Origin: Nannocystis pusilla
Lineage (GTDB): Bacteria > Myxococcota_A > Polyangia > Nannocystales > Nannocystaceae
Reading direction: 5' to 3'
Length of the DNA: 64,000 nucleotides
NCBI RefSeq assembly: GCF_026626665.1
Contig: NZ_JAPNKE010000002.1
Location: 6,983,168-7,047,167 of the forward strand
How positions within the stretch are numbered: position 1 is the first letter of the stretch; the number at the start of each line of letters is the position of its first letter. Position numbers and translations under genes: made by a program. Shown in pieces: positions 53,618 through 61,775 of the stretch. Below the pieces are notes generated by a model that was not told the origin of the DNA, did not search any database, and was given only the letters and a program-made list of their open reading frames with translations.

Positions 53618-54237
53618 GACCCGCCTCGCTCGGCGGGCGGCAGGATGAGCTGCTCTTCATGGGCGAGGATCCCGAGCCCCACCGCGAGGCGGGCCGCCAG
53701 CATCGTGCGCCCGCTGACCTGCCCGCGCCGCAGCGCCGACGCGCCGACGAGCAGGCCCACGCCCCAGGTCAGCAGCGCCGCCATCTGCGAACCGCCCTGG
53801 AGCAGGGCGAAGCCGATGAGCCCGCTGGCGATCCAGATCAGCAGCACCATGCGGACCGCGCCCTGCACCGGCTCGCTGGCGTCGGCCGCCTGGCCGGCGA
53901 CCCGCAGTTCGAACTCGCCCTCGACCACGCGCAGGCCGATCGAGTCGGGCCCGATCCGCAGGAACCGCAGCATCGGCTTGAGGCTGCGCAGCATCTCCTC
54001 GGCCCGCAGCACCGTGCGCCCGCGCAGCACGATCGCCCCGTCGGCCGGGTCGCGCTCCTGCAGGCCGCGGCGGAACCCCTCGGTGTAGAGGTCGATCGCC
54101 GTCTGCCCCGCCGGCAGCCCGGCCTCGCGCGCGGCCGCCACCTGCAGCGCGTGCTCGTCGCCGCGCCACGGCCGGTCCGCCCGCGCGAGCTGGCCCTTGG
54201 AACCTGTCTCATCGGACATGTCGTTCGATTCAGTCAT
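53614..54237 (-). CDS. Membrane protein of unknown function
   Basis: 207 residues from ATG at 54237 (MTESNDMSDETGSKGQLARA); a GTG at 54261 or an ATG at 54219 are alternatives, all inside a palindromic repeat. Residues about 40-120 are soluble and helical. Two or three hydrophobic helices follow (VRMVLLIWIASGLIGFALLQ, MAALLTWGVGLLVGASALRR). It ends in HEEQLILPPAERGGS. No family was recognised. It lies in a run with coaD and the small Cys-rich gene. Confidence 0.5.
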   Translation of the reverse strand: MTESNDMSDETGSKGQLARADRPWRGDEHALQVAAAREAGLPAGQTAIDLYTEGFRRGLQERDPADGAIVLRGRTVLRAEEMLRSLKPMLRFLRIGPDSIGLRVVEGEFELRVAGQAADASEPVQGAVRMVLLIWIASGLIGFALLQGGSQMAALLTWGVGLLVGASALRRGQVSGRTMLAARLAVGLGILAHEEQLILPPAERGGS

Positions 54238-54250
54238 GATCGGACATGTC
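54204..54250. repeat. Palindromic elements at the coaD 3' end / membrane-protein start
   Basis: CTGTCTCATCGGAC at 54204 is followed 14 bp later by ATGTC at 54218. A further GGACATGTCC lies at 54242-54251. These copies overlap the start-codon region of the downstream gene. Confidence 0.6.
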
Positions 54251-54253
54251 CTC

Positions 54254-54778
54254 TCATTCACCTCGCATGCGCCGCTGCATCGCCGCGGCCACCGGGCCGG
54301 GCACGTAGCGGGCGAAGTCGCCGCCGTGGCCGGCGATCTCGCGGACCAGCGAGCTCGAGACGAACTGGTGGGCCGGGCCGGGGATGAGGAACACGGTCTC
54401 GACGGCCGGCTGGAGGTCGCGGTTGGCGGAGGCGATCTGGAACTCGGGCTCGAAGTCGCCGTGGGCGCGGAGGCCGCGGACGATCACGCGCGCGCCTTGC
54501 TGCATACAGAAGTCGATCATCAGGCCGTCGAACTTGGCGGCGCGGGCGCGCGGCAGGTGGGCGATGCACTCGCCGATCAGGGCCACGCGCTCGTCGACGC
54601 TGAAGTAGCCGGTCTTGGTCGGGTGGCGCCCGACCGCCACGATCACCTGGTCGAACAGCCGCAGCGCGCGCTCGACGATCTCGACGTGTCCGCTGGTGAT
54701 CGGGTCGAACGAGCCGGGGTACACGGCCGTGAGCGGGCGCGAGAGTTCGGTCGACGAGCCGGGTTCGGTGGCAGACAC
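54254..54778 (-). CDS. coaD: Phosphopantetheine adenylyltransferase
   Basis: 174 residues from GTG at 54778. TAVYPGSFDPITSGHVEIVE is the nucleotidyltransferase (T/H)xGH motif. VGRHPTKTGYFSVDERVALI and ARVIVRGLRAHGDFEPEFQI are CoaD-specific. QFVSSSLVREIAGHGGDFA replaces the usual ISSTxVRE. It joins ATP and 4'-phosphopantetheine to make dephospho-CoA, the penultimate step of CoA synthesis. The start is only 21 bp from the divergent lipoprotein ATG, so the true start may be a little internal. Confidence 0.95.
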   Translation of the reverse strand: MSATEPGSSTELSRPLTAVYPGSFDPITSGHVEIVERALRLFDQVIVAVGRHPTKTGYFSVDERVALIGECIAHLPRARAAKFDGLMIDFCMQQGARVIVRGLRAHGDFEPEFQIASANRDLQPAVETVFLIPGPAHQFVSSSLVREIAGHGGDFARYVPGPVAAAMQRRMRGE

Positions 54779-54799
54779 CGGCGCAGTATACTCCGCCGC

Positions 54800-55657
54800 A
54801 TGCTCCGCCCCGCCGTCCTCGTCGCCGCCGCCGCCCTGTTCGCCGCTTGCGGCGGCACGCCGACCCCGCCGCCGCCGACCCGGGTCGAGGTCTCCTCGCA
54901 CCCGGCGGAGCCCCAGCCGCCCGCCCGCGACGCCCACAACCCGTTCCGCCGCGCCGATCGCGACCCGCCGCCGCCGCGCTCCGAGCCGCAGCTCCCGCAG
55001 GCCGAGCTCGACCAGGCGCTCGCCGCCGCCGCCGCCGCCCGCGCCGCCGGCAACGACGTCGAGGTCACCCAGGCCCTGCTCCCCTGCGCCAACAAGATCC
55101 CCAAGAGCACCCGCTGCGAGGGCGAGCTGGCGCTGGTGCTCGCCAAGTCGCCCGGGCACAAGGCCGAGTCCGAGTACTACCTCAAGCACGCGATCGCCGA
55201 CGACGACCCGGGCGCCGACGCCGACTTCTACGGCCGGCTGGCCGAGGCCCTGCGGGTCGCGCCGATGCTGCCCGAGGCGGCCGTCGCGCTGCAGCGGCGG
55301 ATCGCTCGCCTGCCCGAGCCGACCGCCGCCGACTGGGTCGCGCTGGCGGAGGCGCTGCAGGGCGTGCCGCGGCGCGAGGCCGAGGCCGCCGAGGCGCTGC
55401 AGCGGGCCTTCGAGCGCGACCCGAGCCAGCTCAAGTACCTGCACGACGCCGGCGAGCTGCTGTCGCAGGTCCCCGGGCGAGGTGCGGAAGCGCTCGTCAT
55501 CCTTCAGCGCTACCGCGACTCGATCCGCACCACCGAGCCCGAGGCCTTGCCGGCGCTGGACCGGCGGATCGCGCAGGTGCGCGCCGAGACCGGCCAGCCC
55601 GCCGCGAGTACGGCGCCTGCGCAGGGCAAGAGTGCGAAGCCAGGCGCCCCGAAGTAA
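54800..55657 (+). CDS. Helical-repeat lipoprotein
   Basis: 285 residues. MLRPAVLVAAAALFAACGG is a lipoprotein signal (FAAC). A Pro-rich linker follows to about residue 70. The rest is helical repeats: ALAAAAAARAAGNDVEVTQA, SEYYLKHAIADDDPGADADF, ADWVALAEALQGVPRREAEA and DPSQLKYLHDAGELLSQVPG, resembling TPR motifs. The C-terminus is Ala/Lys/Pro-rich. A role as a periplasmic scaffold is likely. It stands just before the pseudokinase gene on the same strand. Confidence 0.65.
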   Translation: MLRPAVLVAAAALFAACGGTPTPPPPTRVEVSSHPAEPQPPARDAHNPFRRADRDPPPPRSEPQLPQAELDQALAAAAAARAAGNDVEVTQALLPCANKIPKSTRCEGELALVLAKSPGHKAESEYYLKHAIADDDPGADADFYGRLAEALRVAPMLPEAAVALQRRIARLPEPTAADWVALAEALQGVPRREAEAAEALQRAFERDPSQLKYLHDAGELLSQVPGRGAEALVILQRYRDSIRTTEPEALPALDRRIAQVRAETGQPAASTAPAQGKSAKPGAPK

Positions 55658-55720
55658 TCGCCGCCAATCGCGGCAGCGGCCCCGCGGGAAGGCGCCTAGT
55701 TTGACCAGTCACCGCGCGAT

Positions 55721-58700
55721 GTGCGACCCTTGAGCGCCCCCGTGGACAATAAGCGCAACGGTTCCGGTCCTCCTCCGCCGCCGCGGAACGGAGGTCATCA
55801 GCCTCCGCCTCCGGGCCGACCGGCGACGTTTCAGTTCACCGACGACGACGACGAGCCGCCGCCCCCTCCGCAAGAGCCGGGGGAGAGCCTCCCCGAGCTC
55901 GCGGCCGACCTCGTCGACGAGGGCGCGCCCGAGGACGACGAGGGCCTCGATTCCGGCCTGATCGAGGACGAGCGGCGCGCTCCGCCGCCGCCCTCGCCGA
56001 TGCGCGAGCGCCGCGGCGCGTTCCTCGACGACGGCGAGATCGCGCTCCCGCCGGGCCTCTCGCAGGTCGTGCGCAGCCAGGCCAGCCGCTTCCCGTTCCG
56101 CGACGTCGTCGACGACGACGACGCCGAGCTGGGGGCCGCCTTGACCCCTGCCGACGACGAGCCCGCGCCGCCGTGGGCCGACGACGACGACGACGACGCG
56201 CCGACCACCGCCATGCCGGTGCGCGGCACGGCGAGCACCAGCTGGCCCCAAGCACCTGGCCCGAAGGCCAGCCCCGTGCATGACGACGACGACGACGACG
56301 ACTTCGACGGCCCGTCGCGGCGGGTCGTCGACAGCATGGTCGCGGCCCAGCGCCGGTCCGCGGCCGAAGAAGAAGAGGACGACTTCGGCGAACTCAACGA
56401 GCCCTCGCGGGCCTTCCCGGCCCGGCACAGGCAGCCCACGCCGCCGGTCGAGCCCGACGCCCCGACGCTCAAGCGCCGGGTCGACTCCGCGGCCGTGGGC
56501 GCCGCGATCGACCGCTCCGGGCTCGCGCCGGTGCTCGAGGTCACCCTCCACCACGTCGACGACGAGCCGTTGCCGCCGCCGCCGATGGCCGCGCTGGGCG
56601 ACAGGGACCTGCCGCCGCTGATCGCCACCGGGTCGGCGCAGAGCGGCGTCGGCTTCGCCCGCTCCGAGGTCGCCGCCGCCCTCTCCGACGAGCCGGCCCC
56701 GCCGCCGGAGGAGACCGAGGTCGACCAGCCGCTGTCCGCCCTGGCTGTCTCTCAGGACAGGCCGCGCCCCACGCCGATCCGCGTCAGCGACCTCGACGAC
56801 GACGACGACGACCTGGGCGACGCCGGCGACAGCATGCTGGCCGCCCCGGTCAAGCTGGCGCCGCCGCCCAGCGAGCCGCTCGGCGAGCCGTTCCCGCTCG
56901 ACCTGTGGAGCGACCCCGACGAGCTGATCGGCCGCGACATCGAGCGCTGGCGCCTGATCAAGCCGCTGACGCGCGGCATCACCACCCGCGTCTACGCGGC
57001 CGTCGACGAGCAGAGCGGCCGCCACGTGGCGATCCGCGTGCTCGGCCCGGACCACTCGCCGGCCGGTCGCCGCGGCCGTCAGTTCCTCTACGAGGCGCAG
57101 CAGCTGATCAAGCTGCGCCACGAATCATTGGTCGAGGTCATCGACGCCGGCATCACCACCGACCACCTCACCTACTACGTGATGGAGCAGGTCGAGGGCG
57201 ACTCGCTGGGCGCCGTGCTGCGGGCCGAGGGCCCGTTGCCGTGGCAGCAGGTGGCGATCCTGGTCACCCAGATCTGCGAGGCCCTGATCGTCGCCGCCGA
57301 CCGCGGCATCGTCGCCACCGATCTCAACCTCGGCAGCGTGATCCGCCTGCACGCCGGCGACGACGAGGCTCGCCGGCGCCAGCCGATCAAGCTGCTCGGC
57401 GTCGGCATCGCCCCGGTCGCCAGCATCTACCGCTCGCTCGACGGCAACCTCGTCGAGTCCAAGGGCACCCCGCCGGGCCAGGCCGAGTACATGGCCCCCG
57501 AGCTGGCCAGCGGCGGCTTCCCGGGCGAGAGCACCTCGGTCTACGCCCTCGGCGTGATGATGTACGAGCTGCTGACCGGCCGGACCCCGTTCCGCGGCGA
57601 CAGCTTCCTCTCGATCATCAAGAAGCAGATGTACGACGAGCCGAACGCGCCGCGGCTGCTCGTCCCGCAGCAGGAGATCGCCGAGCCGTTCGAGGAGGTG
57701 GTCCTGCAGGCCCTGGCCAAGGACCCGTCGAAGCGCTACGGCACCGTCCGCGAGCTGCACGAGGCCGTGCTGGCCGCGCGCGCCCGCGAGGGCGAGCTGC
57801 GGCGCGCCACCGCGATCCTCGCGCTCGACCCGACCTTCTGGGACGAGGAGGCCGCGCGCAACGCCGAGCCGCAGGCCCAGGTCGAGCCGCAGCCGCTGGC
57901 GACCTTCACCGCCGACCTGCGCCAGCGCAACCCGGCGCTCGCCCACGCCGTGCTCGACACGCCGCCGCCGCCGCCGCCAGCGCGGCCGGTCCGCAGCACC
58001 CCCGTGCCGCAGCCGCGGGTCTCCGCGCCCTCCGAGCCGCGCGCCATCCCGATCGCCCCGCAGGTGCGCAACGCCGTCCCGACCGGGAGCATCGGCTCGT
58101 CCTCGCGACCCGAGCCGAGCATGATCCTCTCGCACCTGGCGCCGCCGATCCGCGCGCCCGAGCCGGTGCTGCCGCGGCCCAAGACGGCCCCCCTGCCGGT
58201 CATCGTCGTCGCCCCGCCGACGGCCGCCGTGCCGGCCACCAACTTCGTCCGCAACGTCAGCATCGCCGTCATCCTCGGCGCCGCCCTGTTGTTCCTCGTC
58301 ATCCTCGTCTCGCGGCGTCAGGGCCCCGCGCCCGCGCGCAAGGACGACCCGGTGGCCGAGAGCCCGCGGCGCGCCAAGGAGAAGGACGCCCCGCGCCCGA
58401 AGAAGCCGACGCGAGAGACCCGCAAGCAGACCGCCGACGAGCCCGAGCCGATCGTCGTCGGCGCCAACGACGTGGCGCCTCAACCTGTCCCCGAGGCCAT
58501 CCCGCCGCAACCTGTCCCCGAGGCCATCCCGCAGCCGCCTCAGCCGAGCGTGGTCGCTCCCCAGCCCGAGCCCGAGCCCCCGCCCGCCAAGGTCGAGCCG
58601 GTGCCCGAGCCCCCGCCCGCCAAGGTCGAGCCGCCGCCGCCCGCCAAGGTCGAGCCGCCGCCCCCGACCAAGACCGAGCCCGTCAAGGCCGAGCCCAAGG

Positions 58701-59002
58701 CCAAACCCAAGCCGAAGGCGCCCGACAGCGACCTGCCCCTGCGCATCGAACCGATCCGCCTGAAGTCCTACTTCACGGCGATGGAGCCGCGCCTGGTCAA
58801 GGCCTGCGCGAGCAGCCCCGGCTCGGCCGGCGCCCGCGTGTCCGTCAAGATCACCGTCGACGTCCACGGCAACGTCAAGGCCGCCGCCCAGGACAAGTTC
58901 AAGGGCACCCCGCTCGGCAACTGCGCCGAGAACTTCGTCGAGACCAGCCGCTTCAACGAGTCGCAGCAAGGCGGCTCGCGCGTGCACATCTTCGCGTTCT
59001 AG
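55721..59002 (+). CDS. Membrane-anchored Ser/Thr pseudokinase with AgmX-type C-terminal domain
   Basis: 1093 residues. Residues 1-390 are acidic and proline-rich low complexity. The kinase fold is at about 400-690. Key positions are altered: the nucleotide-binding Lys is Arg (VAIRVLG, R439); the HRD loop reads ATDLNLGS (residues 532-539, keeping Asp534 but without catalytic Lys and metal-binding Asn); DFG is GVG (560-562); the Gly-rich loop is degenerate (RGITTRVY). EYMAPEL and the C-lobe are intact. A TM helix (SIAVILGAALLFLVILVSRR) is at about 846-865. After a periplasmic Pro/Lys linker with PPPAKVEP repeats, the last 90 residues form an AgmX/PglI-type domain (IRLKSYFTAMEPRLVKACAS, HIFAF). 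It should be a scaffold or sensor, not an active kinase. Confidence 0.85.
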   Translation: MRPLSAPVDNKRNGSGPPPPPRNGGHQPPPPGRPATFQFTDDDDEPPPPPQEPGESLPELAADLVDEGAPEDDEGLDSGLIEDERRAPPPPSPMRERRGAFLDDGEIALPPGLSQVVRSQASRFPFRDVVDDDDAELGAALTPADDEPAPPWADDDDDDAPTTAMPVRGTASTSWPQAPGPKASPVHDDDDDDDFDGPSRRVVDSMVAAQRRSAAEEEEDDFGELNEPSRAFPARHRQPTPPVEPDAPTLKRRVDSAAVGAAIDRSGLAPVLEVTLHHVDDEPLPPPPMAALGDRDLPPLIATGSAQSGVGFARSEVAAALSDEPAPPPEETEVDQPLSALAVSQDRPRPTPIRVSDLDDDDDDLGDAGDSMLAAPVKLAPPPSEPLGEPFPLDLWSDPDELIGRDIERWRLIKPLTRGITTRVYAAVDEQSGRHVAIRVLGPDHSPAGRRGRQFLYEAQQLIKLRHESLVEVIDAGITTDHLTYYVMEQVEGDSLGAVLRAEGPLPWQQVAILVTQICEALIVAADRGIVATDLNLGSVIRLHAGDDEARRRQPIKLLGVGIAPVASIYRSLDGNLVESKGTPPGQAEYMAPELASGGFPGESTSVYALGVMMYELLTGRTPFRGDSFLSIIKKQMYDEPNAPRLLVPQQEIAEPFEEVVLQALAKDPSKRYGTVRELHEAVLAARAREGELRRATAILALDPTFWDEEAARNAEPQAQVEPQPLATFTADLRQRNPALAHAVLDTPPPPPPARPVRSTPVPQPRVSAPSEPRAIPIAPQVRNAVPTGSIGSSSRPEPSMILSHLAPPIRAPEPVLPRPKTAPLPVIVVAPPTAAVPATNFVRNVSIAVILGAALLFLVILVSRRQGPAPARKDDPVAESPRRAKEKDAPRPKKPTRETRKQTADEPEPIVVGANDVAPQPVPEAIPPQPVPEAIPQPPQPSVVAPQPEPEPPPAKVEPVPEPPPAKVEPPPPAKVEPPPPTKTEPVKAEPKAKPKPKAPDSDLPLRIEPIRLKSYFTAMEPRLVKACASSPGSAGARVSVKITVDVHGNVKAAAQDKFKGTPLGNCAENFVETSRFNESQQGGSRVHIFAF

Positions 59003-59909
59003 CGAACCGCGGCGCGCCACGCCCACGCGGCCGGGTCCCACTCGGCCGCTGATGCGTCACTCCTCAGTACGGGCTCGAGGAACGCTCGTGCGGCGACGGT
59101 CACCTCGGCGAGCGACGCCCACGGCAGGTCGTGCTCTCGTGCCATCCGGGTGAACGGCCCCTCCACGCCGCCGGCGGATCCGGGAACACAGGCGGCAGCG
59201 GGTGCGTGCGCCGAAACGAGAACGTCAGCGCCAGCGCCGCCCGCACGCGAACGCTGTCGAGCGCTCGGACGCTCGCCAGCAGCGCCAGATCGGGGAGGTC
59301 CTTGACCCGCGAGTTCATGCGGGCTCGCGGCAACGAATAAGCGTGGAGCTTCTCGGCGATGTGCGTCTCGAGCGGATAGACCCGGACGCTCGCCGGCGGC
59401 ACGCCGATGAAGTCGAGCGCGTCGGAACCGACGATCATCTCGGGCTCGCCGAAGATCGGCTCGCCGAAGCCGACATCGAGTCCGAATGGATCTCCGAACC
59501 GTTTGCCCGCCAGGCTGCACTCCACCCTGAACCGTCGGCCGCCGTGGATCGCGCCGTCGTTGTCGATCTCCGGATGCTCGGGATCGTCGTCGACCTCGAA
59601 CCGCAAGAAATCGCCGCAGTCGGAGGTCATCGCCGCACGGAGCTTCGCCAGCAAGTCTTCGGGGCTCCCCATCCACCGCAGATCGACGTCCCTCGTCGCC
59701 CGCGCTCGCGCGATTCGCAGCTCCAGCGACACGCCGCCCTTCAACGTCACGGCGGTCGGAAACGCGGCGAAGACTCGCGCGAGGAAGCGCTCGAACACCA
59801 GCCGCTGTCGCCGTCTCGTCAGCGGATTCCTGGTTGTCGCCGCTGCCCGCAGCCGCATGTCCAGCGCCTGCTTGAACGCCAGGGGGGAGTCGTACTGCTT
59901 GACGATCAC
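58999..59909 (-). CDS. abiEii: AbiEii-type nucleotidyltransferase toxin (one frameshift)
   Basis: From GTG at 59909, overlapping the antitoxin stop as GTGA. FPTAVTLKGGVSLELRIARA and RATRDVDLRW supply the GGxxLxxR and DxD-like NTase core. DPFGLDVGFGEPIFGEPEMI and YPLETHIAEKLHAYSLPRAR continue the fold (the KLHA helix is typical). A base is missing at 59161-59164 near the end; repaired, PPAAW is followed by EGPFTRMAREHDLPWASLAE. Length is about 303 residues. AbiEii proteins stop growth by nucleotide transfer in the type IV toxin-antitoxin and phage-abortive-infection system. Its stop overlaps the kinase gene's stop (CTAG). Confidence 0.85.
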
Positions 59910-60481
59910 GGCTCTAGCCCGCCGTAGGGGAGCAATGCCTGTTCGACCTCGCGGAGCTCGCTGCGGCCGACGCGTCCTCGCTGGAGTGCCTGCATCGCAG
60001 CCTGCTTTAGCAGCTCCGGCGACAGGAAGCTCGCCGCACAATCTCGCAGCGTACGGCGCACCGACGTCACGGGCACGGCCCCGAACCAATCGCGGTCCTC
60101 GGGCGGCACCTCGGCGTAATGAACGACTGCTCCTTCCGGTCGCCGTCGTCGACGCCAGCTCGTCGGCAGGGTGATGTGGATCTTCGCGGGCAGGACGTCG
60201 GACAGGTCGTAGAGCGCCAGCGCGGTCTCGTGGGAGAACACGCCGTCGCGATCCGACTGCAACCAGATCTCCGCCAGCTCCTCGTGTTCGCCCACGGGAT
60301 AGCGGACGAGGCGATACACGCCCCGGCGCGGCCGCAACACATGACCGCGGTGGAGATGCGCCTGCAGGTTCGGCCGCGAAATCCCGACCGACTGCGCCTG
60401 GTCGACCGAAAAATAGCCGTCCTGCGCGGCCGCGATCTCGAACAGCCGGTCCCAGTCGGGCCCGTTTTCGCGCCTGCGCAC
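59906..60481 (-). CDS. abiEi: AbiEi-type antitoxin / autoregulator
   Basis: 191 residues from GTG at 60481. The N-terminal winged helix is GYFSVDQAQSVGISRPNLQA with HLHRGHVLRPRRGVYRLVRY, as in AbiEi_4-type proteins. ESHETALALYDLSDVLPAKI-like sequence VFSHETALALYDLSDVLPAK and IHITLPTSW, then AVPVTSVRRTLRDCAA form the C-terminal domain. It neutralises AbiEii and represses its own promoter through paired inverted repeats, both visible just upstream. Confidence 0.88.
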   Translation of the reverse strand: MRRRENGPDWDRLFEIAAAQDGYFSVDQAQSVGISRPNLQAHLHRGHVLRPRRGVYRLVRYPVGEHEELAEIWLQSDRDGVFSHETALALYDLSDVLPAKIHITLPTSWRRRRRPEGAVVHYAEVPPEDRDWFGAVPVTSVRRTLRDCAASFLSPELLKQAAMQALQRGRVGRSELREVEQALLPYGGLEP

Positions 60482-60514
60482 GCAGAAAAGTTAAATGCCA
60501 TTGAACTTTTCTGC
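60482..60514. promoter_or_regulatory. abiE operator 1 (33-bp palindrome)
   Basis: GCAGAAAAGTT (60482-60492) and AACTTTTCTGC (60504-60514) are perfect arms. The centre ATG-C-CAT is also symmetric, leaving only one mismatched pair in 33 bp. It adjoins the GTG start and covers the -10. Confidence 0.75.
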
Positions 60515-60516
60515 AA
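60488..60516 (-). promoter_or_regulatory. Candidate abiE promoter (-35 TTGCAG, -10 TAACTT, 17-bp spacing)
   Basis: On the minus strand TTGCAG (60516-60511) and TAACTT (60493-60488) are 17 bp apart. The expected transcription start falls at or within a few bases of the GTG at 60481, so the transcript would be leaderless or nearly so. The -10 lies inside the operator. Confidence 0.5.
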
Positions 60517-60551
60517 GAAAACCGGATCGCGGGCTTGGCGCCGACAAAATT

Positions 60552-60575
60552 GTTAAATGGGATTGTACTTTTCTG
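60552..60575. promoter_or_regulatory. abiE operator 2 (diverged copy)
   Basis: GTTAAATG..ATTG.ACTTTTCTG repeats the core of operator 1 with 3 differences over 24 bp, 62 bp further upstream. Two inverted repeats are the known arrangement for AbiEi autoregulation. Confidence 0.65.
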
Positions 60576-60725
60576 TCGCCTGACCCGCTCCTATGCTTCG
60601 CGGAACGGGCGGGGTGCGGTGCGACGGGCTCGCTGGCGGCGAAGCGGCCGGTCGCAAGTGACGAGGTACTCGACGACGCGTGAAAGGGCCGTCGACGGCA
60701 CAGCCGACCCCCGCCTCACGCCATT

Positions 60726-61775
60726 TCAGCGCACCAGCAACTCGGCGCGCAGCTCGCGAGCTTCCAGCGTCGCCTTGTGCAGCGCCCACTGCCCCTTCGC
60801 CCGGTGCAGGTGGTGTTCCCCTGCGGCCGGGAAGCGCTGCGGGTCCCAGCCGAAGTAGCGCTCGTTGAGCGCGTCGGCGGCGAAGCGGGCCGTCAGCTCG
60901 AGGGCGATCCACTCGACCCCGTGGACCAGGTTGCGGCGCTCGACCGGCTCGAGCGGGAACGTCAGCGCCCCCAGCCAGCCCTCGAGCGCGGCCGCGAAGA
61001 TCGCCGCGTCGAAGCTCGGCGCGCCGCGCTCCTCGCCGGCCGGGTTGCACCACGAGCGCCACGCGTCGCCGAGCTCGTGGTGGAGCGGCATCGGGGCCAC
61101 CGAGTCGAGGTCGATCAGACAGTGAGCCTGTCCCTCGGGACCTGTCCCATCGAACAGCAGATTGTTGAACTTCAGGTCGCCGTGGCCGACGCGCAGCGGC
61201 GCCGGCGCGAGCGGCGGCAGCGTCTCGATCGCGGCGAACACCGCCGCCGCCAGCGGCTCCACCTCCGCGAACAGCCGGTGCTCGCGGTGCTGCGCCACCG
61301 CCTCGGCCAGCGTGCGCAGGTGGGCCGGCGTGTCGTGGAGCGTGCGGCGGATCGTGAACGGGTGCTCGAGGTCGGCCAGCGTCGCGTGGAAGCGGCCGAC
61401 CAGCGCCCCGGCCGAGCGGGCCTGCTCGGGGCTCTGCACCGCCTCGAAGCTGACCCCCGGCACCCGCGTCATCGCGCGCCAGACCCCCGCATCGCCGAGC
61501 TCGGCCCAGCGCTCGCCCCTCGCCGTCGACAACAGGCGCGGGCTCGTCTCGCCGCGGCGGCGCAGGTGCTCCGTCACCGCGGCGATGTTGTCGTGGATCT
61601 GCGGGGCGAAGATCGGGTTCAGGCGCTGCAGCACGAACTCGCCGGCGGGGGCGCTGACGGCGAAGGTCGCGTTGATGAGCCCGCCGGTCAGCGGGCTGGT
61701 CGCGCCGCCGGCGAGCTCGGGGAACTGCGCGAGCGCGCCGGCGATCGCGGCCGCGTCGGGGGGCGGCCGCGTCAT
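60726..61775 (-). CDS. APH-fold phosphotransferase
   Basis: 349 residues; ATG overlaps the POT transporter stop (ATGA). GGLINATFAVSAPAGEFVLQ is the nucleotide-binding strand pair, GHGDLKFNNLLFDG the Brenner loop (HGDxKxxN), and CLIDLDSVAPMPLHHELGDA the metal Asp loop. The sequence DGTGPEGQAH between them is encoded by a copy of the dispersed palindrome at about 61131. APH-fold kinases act on homoserine, choline or amino sugars; the length and QRLNPIFAPQIHDNIAAVTE are like N-acetylhexosamine or homoserine-type kinases. The substrate is not determined. It is co-transcribed with the peptide transporter. Confidence 0.85.
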   Translation of the reverse strand: MTRPPPDAAAIAGALAQFPELAGGATSPLTGGLINATFAVSAPAGEFVLQRLNPIFAPQIHDNIAAVTEHLRRRGETSPRLLSTARGERWAELGDAGVWRAMTRVPGVSFEAVQSPEQARSAGALVGRFHATLADLEHPFTIRRTLHDTPAHLRTLAEAVAQHREHRLFAEVEPLAAAVFAAIETLPPLAPAPLRVGHGDLKFNNLLFDGTGPEGQAHCLIDLDSVAPMPLHHELGDAWRSWCNPAGEERGAPSFDAAIFAAALEGWLGALTFPLEPVERRNLVHGVEWIALELTARFAADALNERYFGWDPQRFPAAGEHHLHRAKGQWALHKATLEARELRAELLVR

